64,000 nt of DNA, from NCBI RefSeq assembly GCF_000164695.2, contig NC_014643.1:372001-436000 (forward strand), written 5' to 3'. Origin of the DNA: Rothia dentocariosa ATCC 17931. GTDB taxonomy: Bacteria > Actinomycetota > Actinomycetes > Actinomycetales > Micrococcaceae. Made by a program: the position numbers and the translations under genes. The notes beneath the pieces were generated by a model. It made no database searches. It was not told the origin of the DNA and saw nothing but the letters and a program-made list of their open reading frames with translations. This document shows, in pieces, positions 42,898 to 51,469 of this stretch. Position 1 is the stretch's first letter. The number at the start of each line of letters is the position of its first letter.

Positions 42898-44652
42898 CTA
42901 AGATATTTTACGCACGACCTCAAGGGAACCGTAAGTACCCACCTGCGCATAGGGGTGCCCATAACGGTCAGCAGCATACTGTGCGGTGTTTTGCGGCGGG
43001 TTACCTCCCCACGCTGAGCCGCGCTTATCGATCACCACGTAGTCGGGTGCCGGTTCTCCCGCATGCCCAATCCAGTAGACGGTTCGACCCGGAATCAGCT
43101 GGGTGAGGGTCGAGAGGTCTGCCGCAACGCTTACATCCTGCGGTACCGCCTCAACAGCCTGCATACGGTTCGTTTCGGAGGCCGTCAGCCGGTTGCTTAT
43201 GAACGAAGACTTGGTCAAATCGGCAAGCGGCTGGTCGGACGTGGGCGTAACGGTCGGAATCACCGAGACCAGCAGCGCAACCGCCGGGAAGAACCAGAGC
43301 GGAACACGGCGGACGGACTGGCGCAGATTCTCTACCCATCCGATGGGTTTATCCCCGGTTTCTGCCGGTTCATCCTCTGATTCTTCGTCTTCCGCAAGCG
43401 GCTTAGGATGCGCCAGCACCTTCCCGTACCGCAAGTTGAGGATAACCTCTAGAAGAGCGAGGAAAGCCACGGGCATCAGCACGAGCGAGTAGTGCCAGGT
43501 GCTCAGCCAATACGCCTCCGTATTTGACAGCAGACGCCACAGAAGCGTGGGCAGAATGACGATAGCGAACGGGCTCGCAACCCAGATAATAGCGCCGCAA
43601 AAGAGCAGCAGCAGAATCGTCCAGACCTTCTGGTCATAGTTAAAGATGGTGATCGCAGAACCGAGCGGATCTGCGAAAGCGCCGTATACATCAACCTTAT
43701 CGCCGTAATCGAACTGCCCGTTGGCGTTAAAGAGCGGAAGAATAAGCGCAACCGCTGCATAAGACCAGAAGAGACCCCAGAGTATCAGCATGGTTGATTC
43801 AGCGGCACCCCGCGTCTTCACCCAGGAATTAAAGGTGTTGCGGATGCGCTCACCCCGCGGCAGCGGTTTACCCTCAGGATTCTGGGGGAAGAGTTCGTCG
43901 AGCCCTTTGCGTATCCACCCAGTTCGGATGAATGCGACAATACCGATCATCGCGGCAGTAACGCCCATATCTTCTTTGACGAAGGCAAGCGGTGCCGCCC
44001 ACAGGCAGGCGCGAATAATATAGCGGGAGCGTTCATCGGCGTTGATGCGACCGGCAAGCACCAGGTTACCCAGCGCCCCACACAAGAACGGCAGGGCGAA
44101 GGCAACCTCATGGAACTGCGCAGCCACCGCCTGCTGCACCCCGTAGCTGAGGGCGAAGGCAGCACCCAGAAGAACACCCACGAAAGTTCCCACAGGTTCG
44201 GGTTTGGTGTTTGAGGAGAAGGCACACGCCCGCTGCGTAAACCGCACCATCATATAGACGCTGGCGGCAATCATAAAATTCTGAACCACTAGAAGCGTCA
44301 ATGGCGAGGGGGAAACCGCATATACAGGCCCTAAGAGCACCAGAATAGGATGAAAATGATCGCCCCACAGGTTAAAATCGGTTCCTTTAATCTGCACAAT
44401 TGGTATGCCAAAATGCGAATATGCCTGCGCCATCTGCGTGAAAATCGCAAGATCCCATGAGGGGGTAATCCAGTGCTTAAGCTGCTGAACGGAGTAATAG
44501 CAATAGAGAGCAAAAACCGCTAGGGCAAGCATAATCGCCACTAGTACTCTGCCCGCAGTCACCGAACGATGTGCCCCGGTATGTTGTGATGCAGAAGTTT
44601 TCGCCGATTTCTCGGTAGGTTCCGAGTCGGGTGCACTCACCTCAGCCGCCAT
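42898..44652 (-). CDS. DUF2079 multi-pass membrane protein
   Basis: I start at ATG 44652 (AAEVSAPDSEPTEKS) because GAGGAAAAC stands upstream, giving 584 residues. After a ~45-residue polar N-terminus there are about ten membrane spans. The DUF2079 hallmark region is visible: TPSWDLAIFTQMAQAYSHFG and NLWGDHFHPILVLLGPVY, where conserved acidic and His residues lie outside the first span, as in GT-C-like glycosyltransferase folds. The C-terminal ~130 residues are soluble and probably extracytoplasmic. A role in transferring sugars to envelope molecules is an inference from this resemblance. Confidence 0.78.
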   Translation of the reverse strand: MAAEVSAPDSEPTEKSAKTSASQHTGAHRSVTAGRVLVAIMLALAVFALYCYYSVQQLKHWITPSWDLAIFTQMAQAYSHFGIPIVQIKGTDFNLWGDHFHPILVLLGPVYAVSPSPLTLLVVQNFMIAASVYMMVRFTQRACAFSSNTKPEPVGTFVGVLLGAAFALSYGVQQAVAAQFHEVAFALPFLCGALGNLVLAGRINADERSRYIIRACLWAAPLAFVKEDMGVTAAMIGIVAFIRTGWIRKGLDELFPQNPEGKPLPRGERIRNTFNSWVKTRGAAESTMLILWGLFWSYAAVALILPLFNANGQFDYGDKVDVYGAFADPLGSAITIFNYDQKVWTILLLLFCGAIIWVASPFAIVILPTLLWRLLSNTEAYWLSTWHYSLVLMPVAFLALLEVILNLRYGKVLAHPKPLAEDEESEDEPAETGDKPIGWVENLRQSVRRVPLWFFPAVALLVSVIPTVTPTSDQPLADLTKSSFISNRLTASETNRMQAVEAVPQDVSVAADLSTLTQLIPGRTVYWIGHAGEPAPDYVVIDKRGSAWGGNPPQNTAQYAADRYGHPYAQVGTYGSLEVVRKIS

Positions 44653-44871
44653 GCGTTTTCCTCGTGTTTGTTGTGTTTGGTGCCCGGTGGCAAGCACACA
44701 CGTTCTTAAGTCACGCTACGTCGCCGGTGCGCCCGCTCACCTGTGAAATATATAGTTACTACTCAGGGTATCCTATTATTAAACGTTATCCCGAGATCTG
44801 CGCCTTTTTTACGCAGTTAACTCAAGATATATCTCACGCGCATATTTTCTACCCTACCCGCTAAGGATGCC

Positions 44872-46011
44872 GTGCCCACCGAATCCGTGTCTGATGCCGC
44901 ATACCGCATCGAGCTTTCCCGCTTACCGATGCGCACCTCGGCGCTGACGGCGCGCATCACGGTAGGGATACAGGCGCTTATTTACCCACACGTTCCAGTG
45001 CATGTAGGGCAGACACTCGGTCGTTTACAGCGCGGCCCGACCGATCCGACTTTTCACCGTCTGCGTGCCCCGCGTTCTGAGCGCTCACGCACGGCGGACG
45101 ATACCCTGTGGATCGGGGCGCGCACGCCGTCCCTGCAGCTGCCCGCGACCCTGTACTTTACCCGTCGTTTCGAGGGTGCAACCTCTGCGCTGAATGCTCC
45201 GGTTCAGGTTTGCCTATGGGCGGAGTCCTCCCCCGCTACACCCGACGATGCATTCCCTACCGAACAGGTCTACAGCGAGCTTGAAGACTTTGCTTCCCTT
45301 ATACCCGCGTGGCTGGGCCTGCACGATCCCCGAGAAGAGTTTGCGAAGCTCCCCGCTTTTGAGCATCTGCCGCTAAAAATTCGGCGTGCTTATCGTGAGA
45401 ATCCGGGGCTACGGCTGAGCGCATCCGGGCAGCTTACCCGGCATATGTTAGCGGCGATCGTAGAACAGCGGGTGACCCAACCGGAGGCTTTTGACGCACT
45501 GCGCTGGATTATCATGCGATACGGCGAGTCCGCGCCCTTCAGCGGCAATCCGGCACAGCCTCCTTACCTGCGGATATACCCTACCGCTCAGGTTCTAGCC
45601 ACAATTCCCTCATGGGATTGGCATCGTGCGCGAGTAGATTCCGCCCGATACAGCACGGTTTACCGTTTTACCCAACGTGCCGATGCGCTCAAACGCCTTG
45701 GGGCAACCGGTCGTATCGCGCACCTTGCGGCGGCTCTCGACGATATTCCGGGAGTTGGCCCCTGGTCGGTGGCGGAAACTCTTCAAGGTTTCTGCGGGCA
45801 TCCAGATGCTGTCAGCGTGGGCGACTACCACTTAGCGCATACGGTGGGGTTTGCTTTTACGGGAGAACGCACCGACGATGCTGGAATGCTTCGCTTACTT
45901 GCCCCTTACGCCGGTCACCGGCAGCGGGTTGTGCGCCTTATTCAGGAAGCAGGCATTCACAAACCCAGGTATGGTGCGCGTATCAGTATTCCGGATTACC
46001 GGGATTTTTAA
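44872..46011 (+). CDS. DNA-3-methyladenine glycosylase family protein (AlkA-like, HhH-GPD)
   Basis: The 379-residue protein has an HhH-GPD glycosylase domain in its C-terminal half: LSASGQLTRHMLAAIVEQRV, then the helix-hairpin-helix LDDIPGVGPWSVAETLQG and the catalytic aspartate in SVGDYHLAHTVGF. Such enzymes excise alkylated bases in base excision repair. No iron-sulfur cysteine cluster follows, which fits the AlkA branch. The N-terminal ~170 residues are weakly conserved, like the AlkA N-domain. The GTG at 44872 is chosen because AAGGA precedes it. It is divergent from the DUF2079 gene. Confidence 0.82.
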   Translation: MPTESVSDAAYRIELSRLPMRTSALTARITVGIQALIYPHVPVHVGQTLGRLQRGPTDPTFHRLRAPRSERSRTADDTLWIGARTPSLQLPATLYFTRRFEGATSALNAPVQVCLWAESSPATPDDAFPTEQVYSELEDFASLIPAWLGLHDPREEFAKLPAFEHLPLKIRRAYRENPGLRLSASGQLTRHMLAAIVEQRVTQPEAFDALRWIIMRYGESAPFSGNPAQPPYLRIYPTAQVLATIPSWDWHRARVDSARYSTVYRFTQRADALKRLGATGRIAHLAAALDDIPGVGPWSVAETLQGFCGHPDAVSVGDYHLAHTVGFAFTGERTDDAGMLRLLAPYAGHRQRVVRLIQEAGIHKPRYGARISIPDYRDF

Positions 46012-46059
46012 TATGCGTGTGGAGCCGGTACCGTAAAAAGTACCGACTCCACACGCATA
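46012..46059 (+). terminator. Strong terminator after the AlkA-like gene
   Basis: TATGCGTGTGGAG (46012-46024) pairs with CTCCACACGCATA (46047-46059), extended inwards by CGGTAC/GTACCG after one mismatch. A 19-bp composite stem. Confidence 0.85.
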
Positions 46060-46084
46060 AACCGCCCTTCACCGGGCGGGTTTA
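46058..46084 (-). terminator. Terminator after trxA
   Basis: TAAACCGCCC (46058-46067) pairs with GGGCGGGTTTA (46074-46084) with one bulged G. It lies about 30 bases beyond the minus-strand thioredoxin stop. Confidence 0.65.
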
Positions 46085-46112
46085 TCACCTAACTATCTCT
46101 ATGATGAAATGG

Positions 46113-46478
46113 CTAGTTCTGCTCTGCAGTTGCCATTTCTTCACGAACCTTATCCATATCGAGTTCGCGGATCGAAGTAATCACCTGCTCGAACTGGGAC
46201 TCATTGAGCGCGCCGGGCTGGGAGAAGACGAGAATACCGCCGCGGAAACCCATAATGGTGGGAATGGAGGTAATGCCTGCGGCCTGTGCCAGCTGACTCT
46301 GATCCTCGGTATCCACCTTGCCGAAGACGATATCGCTGTACTTCTCGGAGGCTGCCTCGTAGACGGGAGCGAACTGCTTGCAGGGACCGCACCAGTCTGC
46401 CCAGAAATCGAGGAATACGATATCGTTGCCCTCGACAGTCGAGGTAAGGTTCTGCTGGGTGATTTCAATAGTAGCCAT
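46113..46478 (-). CDS. trxA: Thioredoxin
   Basis: This 121-residue cytosolic thioredoxin has the active site WADWCGPCK with Cys30 and Cys33, the buried Asp in VFLDFWADW, and the cis-proline region ITSIPTIMGFRGG. It reduces protein disulfides with electrons from thioredoxin reductase. The C-terminal ~12 residues (REEMATAEQN) extend past the usual end. It stands alone, between terminators. Confidence 0.95.
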   Translation of the reverse strand: MATIEITQQNLTSTVEGNDIVFLDFWADWCGPCKQFAPVYEAASEKYSDIVFGKVDTEDQSQLAQAAGITSIPTIMGFRGGILVFSQPGALNESQFEQVITSIRELDMDKVREEMATAEQN

Positions 46479-46616
46479 GGAGATAACGCTACACCCTGCA
46501 CGTGTATTGCGCTAATTTTTCACTCACAGACTAACAAATAGTTTAAAGCGCGTCATAAACCCTGTCTTTTTGCCGTGAGCGGGCATTTTTAGCGGGTGCG
46601 CGAAGGTACCACATGC

Positions 46617-46653
46617 AAAGAACCCGGCTACCGAAGTAACCGGGTTCTTTTTA
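46617..46653 (-). terminator. Terminator after tRNA-Tyr
   Basis: AAAGAACCCGG (46617-46627) pairs with CCGGGTTCTTT (46640-46650). It lies just beyond the 3' end of the tRNA on the minus strand. Confidence 0.8.
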
Positions 46654-46656
46654 GGG

Positions 46657-46738
46657 TGGCAGATGAGGGATTCGAACCCCCGTAGGCTGTGCCAGCTGAT
46701 TTACAGTCAGCCCCCTTTGGCCGCTCGGGTAATCTGCC
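46657..46738 (-). tRNA. tRNA-Tyr (GTA)
   Basis: 82 bases with acceptor GGCAGAT/ATCTGCC and discriminator A. The anticodon loop CTGTAAA between GCTGA and TCAGC gives GTA, and a long variable arm is present as expected for bacterial tRNA-Tyr. CCA is not encoded. Confidence 0.95.
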
Positions 46739-46756
46739 GAACTAGCTAGGCTAGAA

Positions 46757-46772
46757 GTTCGCTCAAGCGAAC
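46757..46772 (-). promoter_or_regulatory. GTTCGC-N4-GCGAAC dyad upstream of tRNA-Tyr
   Basis: GTTCGC-TCAA-GCGAAC lies 19-34 bases before the tRNA 5' end. On the coding strand a possible -10 (TACAGT) stands just upstream. The 16-mer differs by one base from the dyad near asd at 27858. Confidence 0.45.
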
Positions 46773-46883
46773 AGAGACTACTGTACAGGTTTTTAATGAA
46801 CTTGTGAAGCCAGAGCCTAGCTTTGTGACGAATACAACTTTTTGGGCTGTTTTTCGTTCTCGGAGGCTGTTTTTCAGGCGGGT

Positions 46884-47240
46884 TTACAGGTCGCCATCCT
46901 GCTCCATCAGAAGCGTAATTTCCAAATGCTCAAGATAGCGTAGCGCCTGTTCAACTGTGCACATCTCGCTTCGAATCTCACGAGCAAGATCGCGCCGCAC
47001 TCCCTCGAAGCGGGCAACGAGTTTGGGATCTGTCAGCGTTGAGCCGATTCCCTCGAAGGCAGGAGGCTCAACAACATCCGAAGAATCTTCGCTCTGAACC
47101 GCATCCACTCGCTCTGCCTCGGGGATGTTCTCAGGCTCAGAACCAATCGAACTGTAGAGGTCAAGGAACAGCAGGGTTTCAGCATCGCGAGCTTCTTCGC
47201 GATTCACACTGCCGGTCGTTGACGAGTATTGTGTAGCCAT
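46884..47240 (-). CDS. Small acidic hypothetical protein, 118 residues
   Basis: I start at ATG 47240 (ATQYSSTTGSVNREE); ten more codons are open upstream but lack a good start signal. The first ~70 residues are acidic and probably disordered. The last ~50 (PKLVARFEGVRRDLAREIRS, then VEQALRYLEHLEITLLMEQD) look helical. No family is recognised and no membrane span is seen. It is divergent from yajQ, and the reading frame lacks any strong overlapping competitor. Confidence 0.6.
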   Translation of the reverse strand: MATQYSSTTGSVNREEARDAETLLFLDLYSSIGSEPENIPEAERVDAVQSEDSSDVVEPPAFEGIGSTLTDPKLVARFEGVRRDLAREIRSEMCTVEQALRYLEHLEITLLMEQDGDL

Positions 47241-47389
47241 GTTTCCATTCTGAAGACCCAAGGTTAACAACAGCTGAGAAACGCATCAAAGAACCTGAAA
47301 ATTATCTGTGAGCGCAACAGAAAACAGGTATTCTATGAGGGACAGATACCGTCGTATTCCGCACAAACACAACGAAAGGACATAGGTTT

Positions 47390-47881
47390 ATGGCAAGCGA
47401 TTCTTCTTTCGATATTGTCTCAAAAGTTGATAAACAAGAGGTCTCCAACGCCCTGCACCAAGCACAAAAAGAGGTTTCGCAGCGCTACGATTTCCGCGGT
47501 GTCGGTGCTGAGATCGACTTCTCGGGCGAGAAGATTCTCATTAAGGCAAACGCCCAGGAACGAGCTCTCGCGGTGCTCGACGTTTTTCAGTCAAAGCTCG
47601 TCAAGCGCGGTATTTCGCTAAAGTCCCTGGATGCGGGCGACCCCTACGCCTCGGGTAAAGAAACCCGCATCGAATGCTCCATCAAGGAAGGTATCGCACA
47701 GGATCAGGCTAAGAAGATTTCCAAGCTGATCCGCGATGAAGGACCTAAGGGTGTGAAGGCTACGATTCAGGGCGATGAGCTGCGTGTGTCCTCGAAGTCT
47801 CGTGACGATCTGCAGAGCGTGATTTCACTACTTAAAGGCGCAGATCTTGACATTGATCTGCAGTTCGTGAATTATCGCTAG
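47390..47881 (+). CDS. yajQ: YajQ-family nucleotide-binding protein
   Basis: The 163-residue protein covers the whole YajQ family: [21 protein letters not shown] at the front, [20 protein letters not shown] and the end [20 protein letters not shown]. YajQ proteins have two RNA-binding-like domains and have been shown to bind cyclic di-GMP or other nucleotides in some species; the ligand here is unknown. GAAAGGACA precedes the ATG. It stands alone, ending at a very strong hairpin. Confidence 0.93.
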   Translation: MASDSSFDIVSKVDKQEVSNALHQAQKEVSQRYDFRGVGAEIDFSGEKILIKANAQERALAVLDVFQSKLVKRGISLKSLDAGDPYASGKETRIECSIKEGIAQDQAKKISKLIRDEGPKGVKATIQGDELRVSSKSRDDLQSVISLLKGADLDIDLQFVNYR

Positions 47882-47917
47882 ATACCTCTGCTGTGCACGT
47901 AGCATCAGTGCACTATT

Positions 47918-47957
47918 AAGGCGGGGCGGTTACCAGTTTTGGTAACCGCCCCGCCTT
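47918..47957. terminator. 17-bp terminator between convergent yajQ and htpX
   Basis: AAGGCGGGGCGGTTACC (47918-47934) pairs perfectly with GGTAACCGCCCCGCCTT (47941-47957), with a 6-base loop. It serves two convergent genes. Confidence 0.88.
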
Positions 47958-47987
47958 CCATCTATAAGACAAACACGTACGCAGGTT

Positions 47988-48869
47988 TTATAGCTGACCG
48001 TTATCGCGCGCCATCTGCTGCAGGCGGGCGATGCGCTTGTCCATCGGTGGGTGAGTAGACATGAGGTTCTTCAGGCCACCGAAGGGGTTCGCAATCATAG
48101 AGGCCGAGGTATTCACAACCTGCTGATTCTTGGGATCCATTGGGTAGAGCGAGACACCCTTCTCCAACTTATTCAGGGCGGAGGCAAGTGCAATCGGATC
48201 GCCCGTGAGTTTTGCACCGTCTTCATCGGCATCGTATTCGCGAGTACGGCTGATAGCCATCTGAATAACCGCCGTAGCAATGGGAGCCAGAAGCGACATC
48301 AGGATTATGCTCAAGAAGTTTCCGCCGCCGCGCTCACGGTTCCCTCCCATCATGGAGCCAAAACCAACAATCTGTGCCGCCGCCGTAATCAGGGTTGCGA
48401 TACCGGCTGCCACCGAGCTTGTAAGAATATCGCGGTTGTAGACGTGCATGAGCTCGTGCCCAAGCACGCCGCGCATTTCGCGTTCGTCAAGAAGCTGCAA
48501 GATACCCTCGGTGCAGCAGACGGCGGCATTGCGCGGATTGCGCCCAGTCGCGAAGGCGTTTGGAGTCTGGGTGGGTGCCACATATAGGCGCGGCATAGGC
48601 TGACCGGCGCGCGAGGAAAGTTCCTCGACAATGTCATACAGAACCGGAACCTCCTCGCGGGTAACGGCGTAGGCGTTCATGGAACGCAGCGCGAGTTTAT
48701 CGGAGTTCCAGTATGAATATGCAACGGTACCCAAGCTCACAAGGGCGAAGCCCCAGATAAAAATTGAGCTGCGGAAGTATGTTGAAAGGCCGCCGCCGAT
48801 AAGCATCAGCAGACCGACCATGCCGCCCAGCAGAAGGGCAGTCTTAAGCCCGTTATAGTGTTTGTGCAT
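47988..48869 (-). CDS. htpX: Membrane zinc metalloprotease HtpX
   Basis: The 293-residue protein is an M48 peptidase. It has two N-terminal membrane spans (about residues 8-55), the zinc motif LGHELMHVYNRD (HExxH from His138), two further hydrophobic stretches (about 157-210) and the third zinc ligand in REYDADEDGAKLTG. HtpX degrades misfolded membrane proteins and is often stress-induced. The active site faces the cytoplasm. The gene is divergent from the PerR-like regulator gene, so the ~290-base region between them may hold both promoters. Confidence 0.93.
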   Translation of the reverse strand: MHKHYNGLKTALLLGGMVGLLMLIGGGLSTYFRSSIFIWGFALVSLGTVAYSYWNSDKLALRSMNAYAVTREEVPVLYDIVEELSSRAGQPMPRLYVAPTQTPNAFATGRNPRNAAVCCTEGILQLLDEREMRGVLGHELMHVYNRDILTSSVAAGIATLITAAAQIVGFGSMMGGNRERGGGNFLSIILMSLLAPIATAVIQMAISRTREYDADEDGAKLTGDPIALASALNKLEKGVSLYPMDPKNQQVVNTSASMIANPFGGLKNLMSTHPPMDKRIARLQQMARDNGQL

Positions 48870-49110
48870 TGCGTATACCTTTAGAAATCGTGTTGCCGTG
48901 AACGTATTAGATTACAGCATACGGGATATATATGAGGCAGACATCCAGATTCGCCACCAGCGTGTATTTCGTATTCTCGCGCCCACAGGCTCCTCGAATG
49001 CGAGCAAGGTCACGTGAAGTCTCGGAGTGTTCTATTATCCCCTAGAAATTCGCGGTTTTAGCGACATAGTTCATGACGAAAGCACCCCGACCACAACACT
49101 TATTATGAAT

Positions 49111-49125
49111 TTATCGTAATTGTAA
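49111..49125 (+). promoter_or_regulatory. PerR-box-like operator
   Basis: TTATCGTAATTGTAA matches 12 of 14 defined positions of the Bacillus PerR box (7-1-7, TTATAAT-N-ATTATAA). It lies 37-51 bases before the start codon of the Fur-family gene that probably encodes the regulator itself. Confidence 0.65.
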
Positions 49126-49161
49126 TTGTGAAAAAGTCAGATTAACGGTAGAGTATTGTTC

Positions 49162-49740
49162 ATGACCGAACCCCTAGATACGAACGCACACCCGGAACCC
49201 GAGCATCCTCTTCACGGATGCTCCCACACCGGCGTGCTACCGTTGGCAGCAGAATCCGCGACCGGACTTCTCACGGAATCTTGGTCGCAAAACTTGCGCG
49301 CTAAGGGGCGCAGGGTCACGAAACAGCGGCTTGCTGTTCTACGTGCGGTTCAGGCTCACCCCCATGCCAACGCCGAAGAAATAGTTACCGCTGTGCGGCA
49401 AGAGATTCCTACCATTACCGTGCAGTCAGTGTATGTGATCCTCACGGATCTGACGAATATCGACATGCTGCGTAAGTTTGAGCCGCCGGGAACCCCGGGG
49501 CTCTACGAGACTCGCACGGGCGATAACCATCACCACGCATTCTGCATCCGCTGCGGAAAAGTTCAGGATGTAGACTGCGCTGTCGGCTCAGCGCCCTGCC
49601 TAACTCCCAGCGACTTCCACGGCATGGCGATTATCAGCGCAGATGTACTGTATCGAGGCGTCTGCGCAGACTGCCAAACTGAGGCAGAAGCAGAACTGGC
49701 GAAGAGCCAGGTGCAAGCCGCTGCGAGCGTTCAGCACTAA
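49162..49740 (+). CDS. Fur-family regulator, PerR/CatR-type
   Basis: The 192-residue protein has the Fur winged helix (RVTKQRLAVLRAVQAHPHANAEE, then VQSVYVILTDLTNIDML) and a metal-binding dimerisation domain with NHHHAFCIRCGKVQDVDC and a second Cys pair, CADC, for a structural zinc. Its neighbour is a catalase gene and a PerR-like box precedes it, the layout of CatR/PerR/FurA peroxide regulators. I choose the ATG at 49162 over a TTG two codons upstream. Loss of repression by hydrogen peroxide would raise catalase. The long N-terminal extension (~40 residues) is unusual. Confidence 0.85.
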   Translation: MTEPLDTNAHPEPEHPLHGCSHTGVLPLAAESATGLLTESWSQNLRAKGRRVTKQRLAVLRAVQAHPHANAEEIVTAVRQEIPTITVQSVYVILTDLTNIDMLRKFEPPGTPGLYETRTGDNHHHAFCIRCGKVQDVDCAVGSAPCLTPSDFHGMAIISADVLYRGVCADCQTEAEAELAKSQVQAAASVQH

Positions 49741-49868
49741 CGAACCACATTCCCACACCTTACTCCGGGCGTGAAACAGCGCCTTGGTGTTCGTTAGCTG
49801 CACCCTAAAACAGGAAGAATGCTCGTCGAAAACCACATAGCATCACCAAAACACAGGGAGAAGCAAAT

Positions 49869-51359
49869 ATGTATCAGACCCCGCAGAACCCCATTCATCC
49901 CGGTTCTTACACCACCACGAGTACTGGCACTCCGGTGGCTTCAGATGATCATTCGCTCACCGTGGGCGCCGATGGTCCCATCGTTCTGCACGATGCTTAC
50001 GCTGTTGAAAAGCTCGCCCAGTTCAACCGTGAGCGTGTGCCCGAGCGTGTGGTGCATGCAAAGGGAACCGGCGCATACGGCTACTTTGAAACTACCGAAG
50101 ACGTTTCGCAGTACACCCGTGCGGCGCTCTTTCAGCCGGGCGTTAAAACCGAGCTGCTGATTCGTTTCTCGACCGTGGCCGGCGAATCCGGCTCCCCCGA
50201 TACTTGGCGTGACCCCCGCGGTTTCGCGGTGAAATTCTATACCACCGAAGGCAACTACGACTTGGTAGGTAATAACACTCCTATCTTCTTCATTCGCGAT
50301 GCCATCAAGTTCCCCGACTTTATCCACTCGCAGAAGCGTATGCCCGGTTCGGGTCTGCGCGATCACGATATGCAGTGGGATTTCTGGAGCCTGAATCCCG
50401 CAACGGCGCACCAGGTAACCTGGCTGATGGGCGACCGCGGCCTACCCCGCACCCTACGCCACATGGACGGCTTCGGCTCGCACACCTACCAGTGGATTAA
50501 CACCGAAGGCGAGCGCTTCTGGGTTAAGTACCACTTCAAGACCGAGCAGGGCAACGAATTCTTCACTCAGGCTCAGGCCGATGAAATGGCGGGCAAGGAT
50601 GCTGACTTCCACCGCCGCGACCTACGCGAGGCTATCGAGCGTGGCGACTACCCCGCCTGGACGCTCTACGTGCAGATCATGCCCTACGAGGACGCGAAGA
50701 CCTACCGCATTAACCCCTTCGATCTGACGAAGATTTGGCCGCACTCGGATTACCCGCTGGTCAAGGTGGGCCGCATGGTGCTGGATCGCAACCCGCAGAA
50801 CTTCTTCGCCGAAATCGAGCAGGCGGCCTTCTCCCCCTCGAACTTTGTGCCCGGTATCGCGGCTTCACCCGATAAGATGCTGCTCGGTCGTATCTTCTCC
50901 TACCCGGATGCGCATCGCTACCGCATCGGCACCAACTTCGCGCAGCTGCCCGTGAACGCACCCCACGCGGCGCCGGTGAACAACTATTCGCATGATGGCT
51001 CGATGCGCTACAACTTCAACGACCCGTCCGTTCCCACCTACGCGCCGAACAGCCTGGGCGGCCCGCATGCGGATGCGGAACGCGCTGGCGAAGGCAGCTG
51101 GGAGTCTGATGGCGAGTTGGTACGCACCGCCTACACCCTGCGCCCGGATGACGATGATTTTTCGCAGGCGCGCACCCTCTACGAAGTAACCATGAACGAC
51201 GAAGAACGCGAACGCCTGATCAGCAACATCTCTGGTCACGTGAGTGCTGTTCGTTCCGACGAGATTCGTGAACGTGCGTTCCAATACTGGGACAACGTTC
51301 ACCCTGAGCTCGGCTCTCGCGTTCGCGAGGCCGTGTCAGCCGCCGCATCTGGTTCGTAA
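49869..51359 (+). CDS. katA: Catalase, small-subunit heme type
   Basis: This 496-residue enzyme decomposes hydrogen peroxide. The distal His63 sits in [16 protein letters not shown], the distal Asn in [12 protein letters not shown], and the heme-ligand Tyr345 in [12 protein letters not shown]. The length fits the clade 3 monofunctional catalases. It follows the PerR-like gene by 128 bases in the same direction and has GGGAGAAG as ribosome-binding site, so regulator and catalase are probably coregulated. A strong hairpin ends it. Confidence 0.96.
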   Translation: MYQTPQNPIHPGSYTTTSTGTPVASDDHSLTVGADGPIVLHDAYAVEKLAQFNRERVPERVVHAKGTGAYGYFETTEDVSQYTRAALFQPGVKTELLIRFSTVAGESGSPDTWRDPRGFAVKFYTTEGNYDLVGNNTPIFFIRDAIKFPDFIHSQKRMPGSGLRDHDMQWDFWSLNPATAHQVTWLMGDRGLPRTLRHMDGFGSHTYQWINTEGERFWVKYHFKTEQGNEFFTQAQADEMAGKDADFHRRDLREAIERGDYPAWTLYVQIMPYEDAKTYRINPFDLTKIWPHSDYPLVKVGRMVLDRNPQNFFAEIEQAAFSPSNFVPGIAASPDKMLLGRIFSYPDAHRYRIGTNFAQLPVNAPHAAPVNNYSHDGSMRYNFNDPSVPTYAPNSLGGPHADAERAGEGSWESDGELVRTAYTLRPDDDDFSQARTLYEVTMNDEERERLISNISGHVSAVRSDEIRERAFQYWDNVHPELGSRVREAVSAAASGS

Positions 51360-51416
51360 GATACGGCAGCGTCTGTTCTCCTGTAGGTTCGAGAACATGA
51401 CGCACGGCTGCAGCAT

Positions 51417-51463
51417 GGGGCCGGTGACTTTCTGTGAGGTGGAGTCACCGACCCCGTATTTTT
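51417..51463 (+). terminator. Terminator after katA
   Basis: GGGGCCGGTGACT (51417-51429) pairs with AGTCACCGACCCC (51443-51455) with one mismatch, followed by GTATTTTTA. Confidence 0.82.
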
Positions 51464-51469
51464 AACCGG

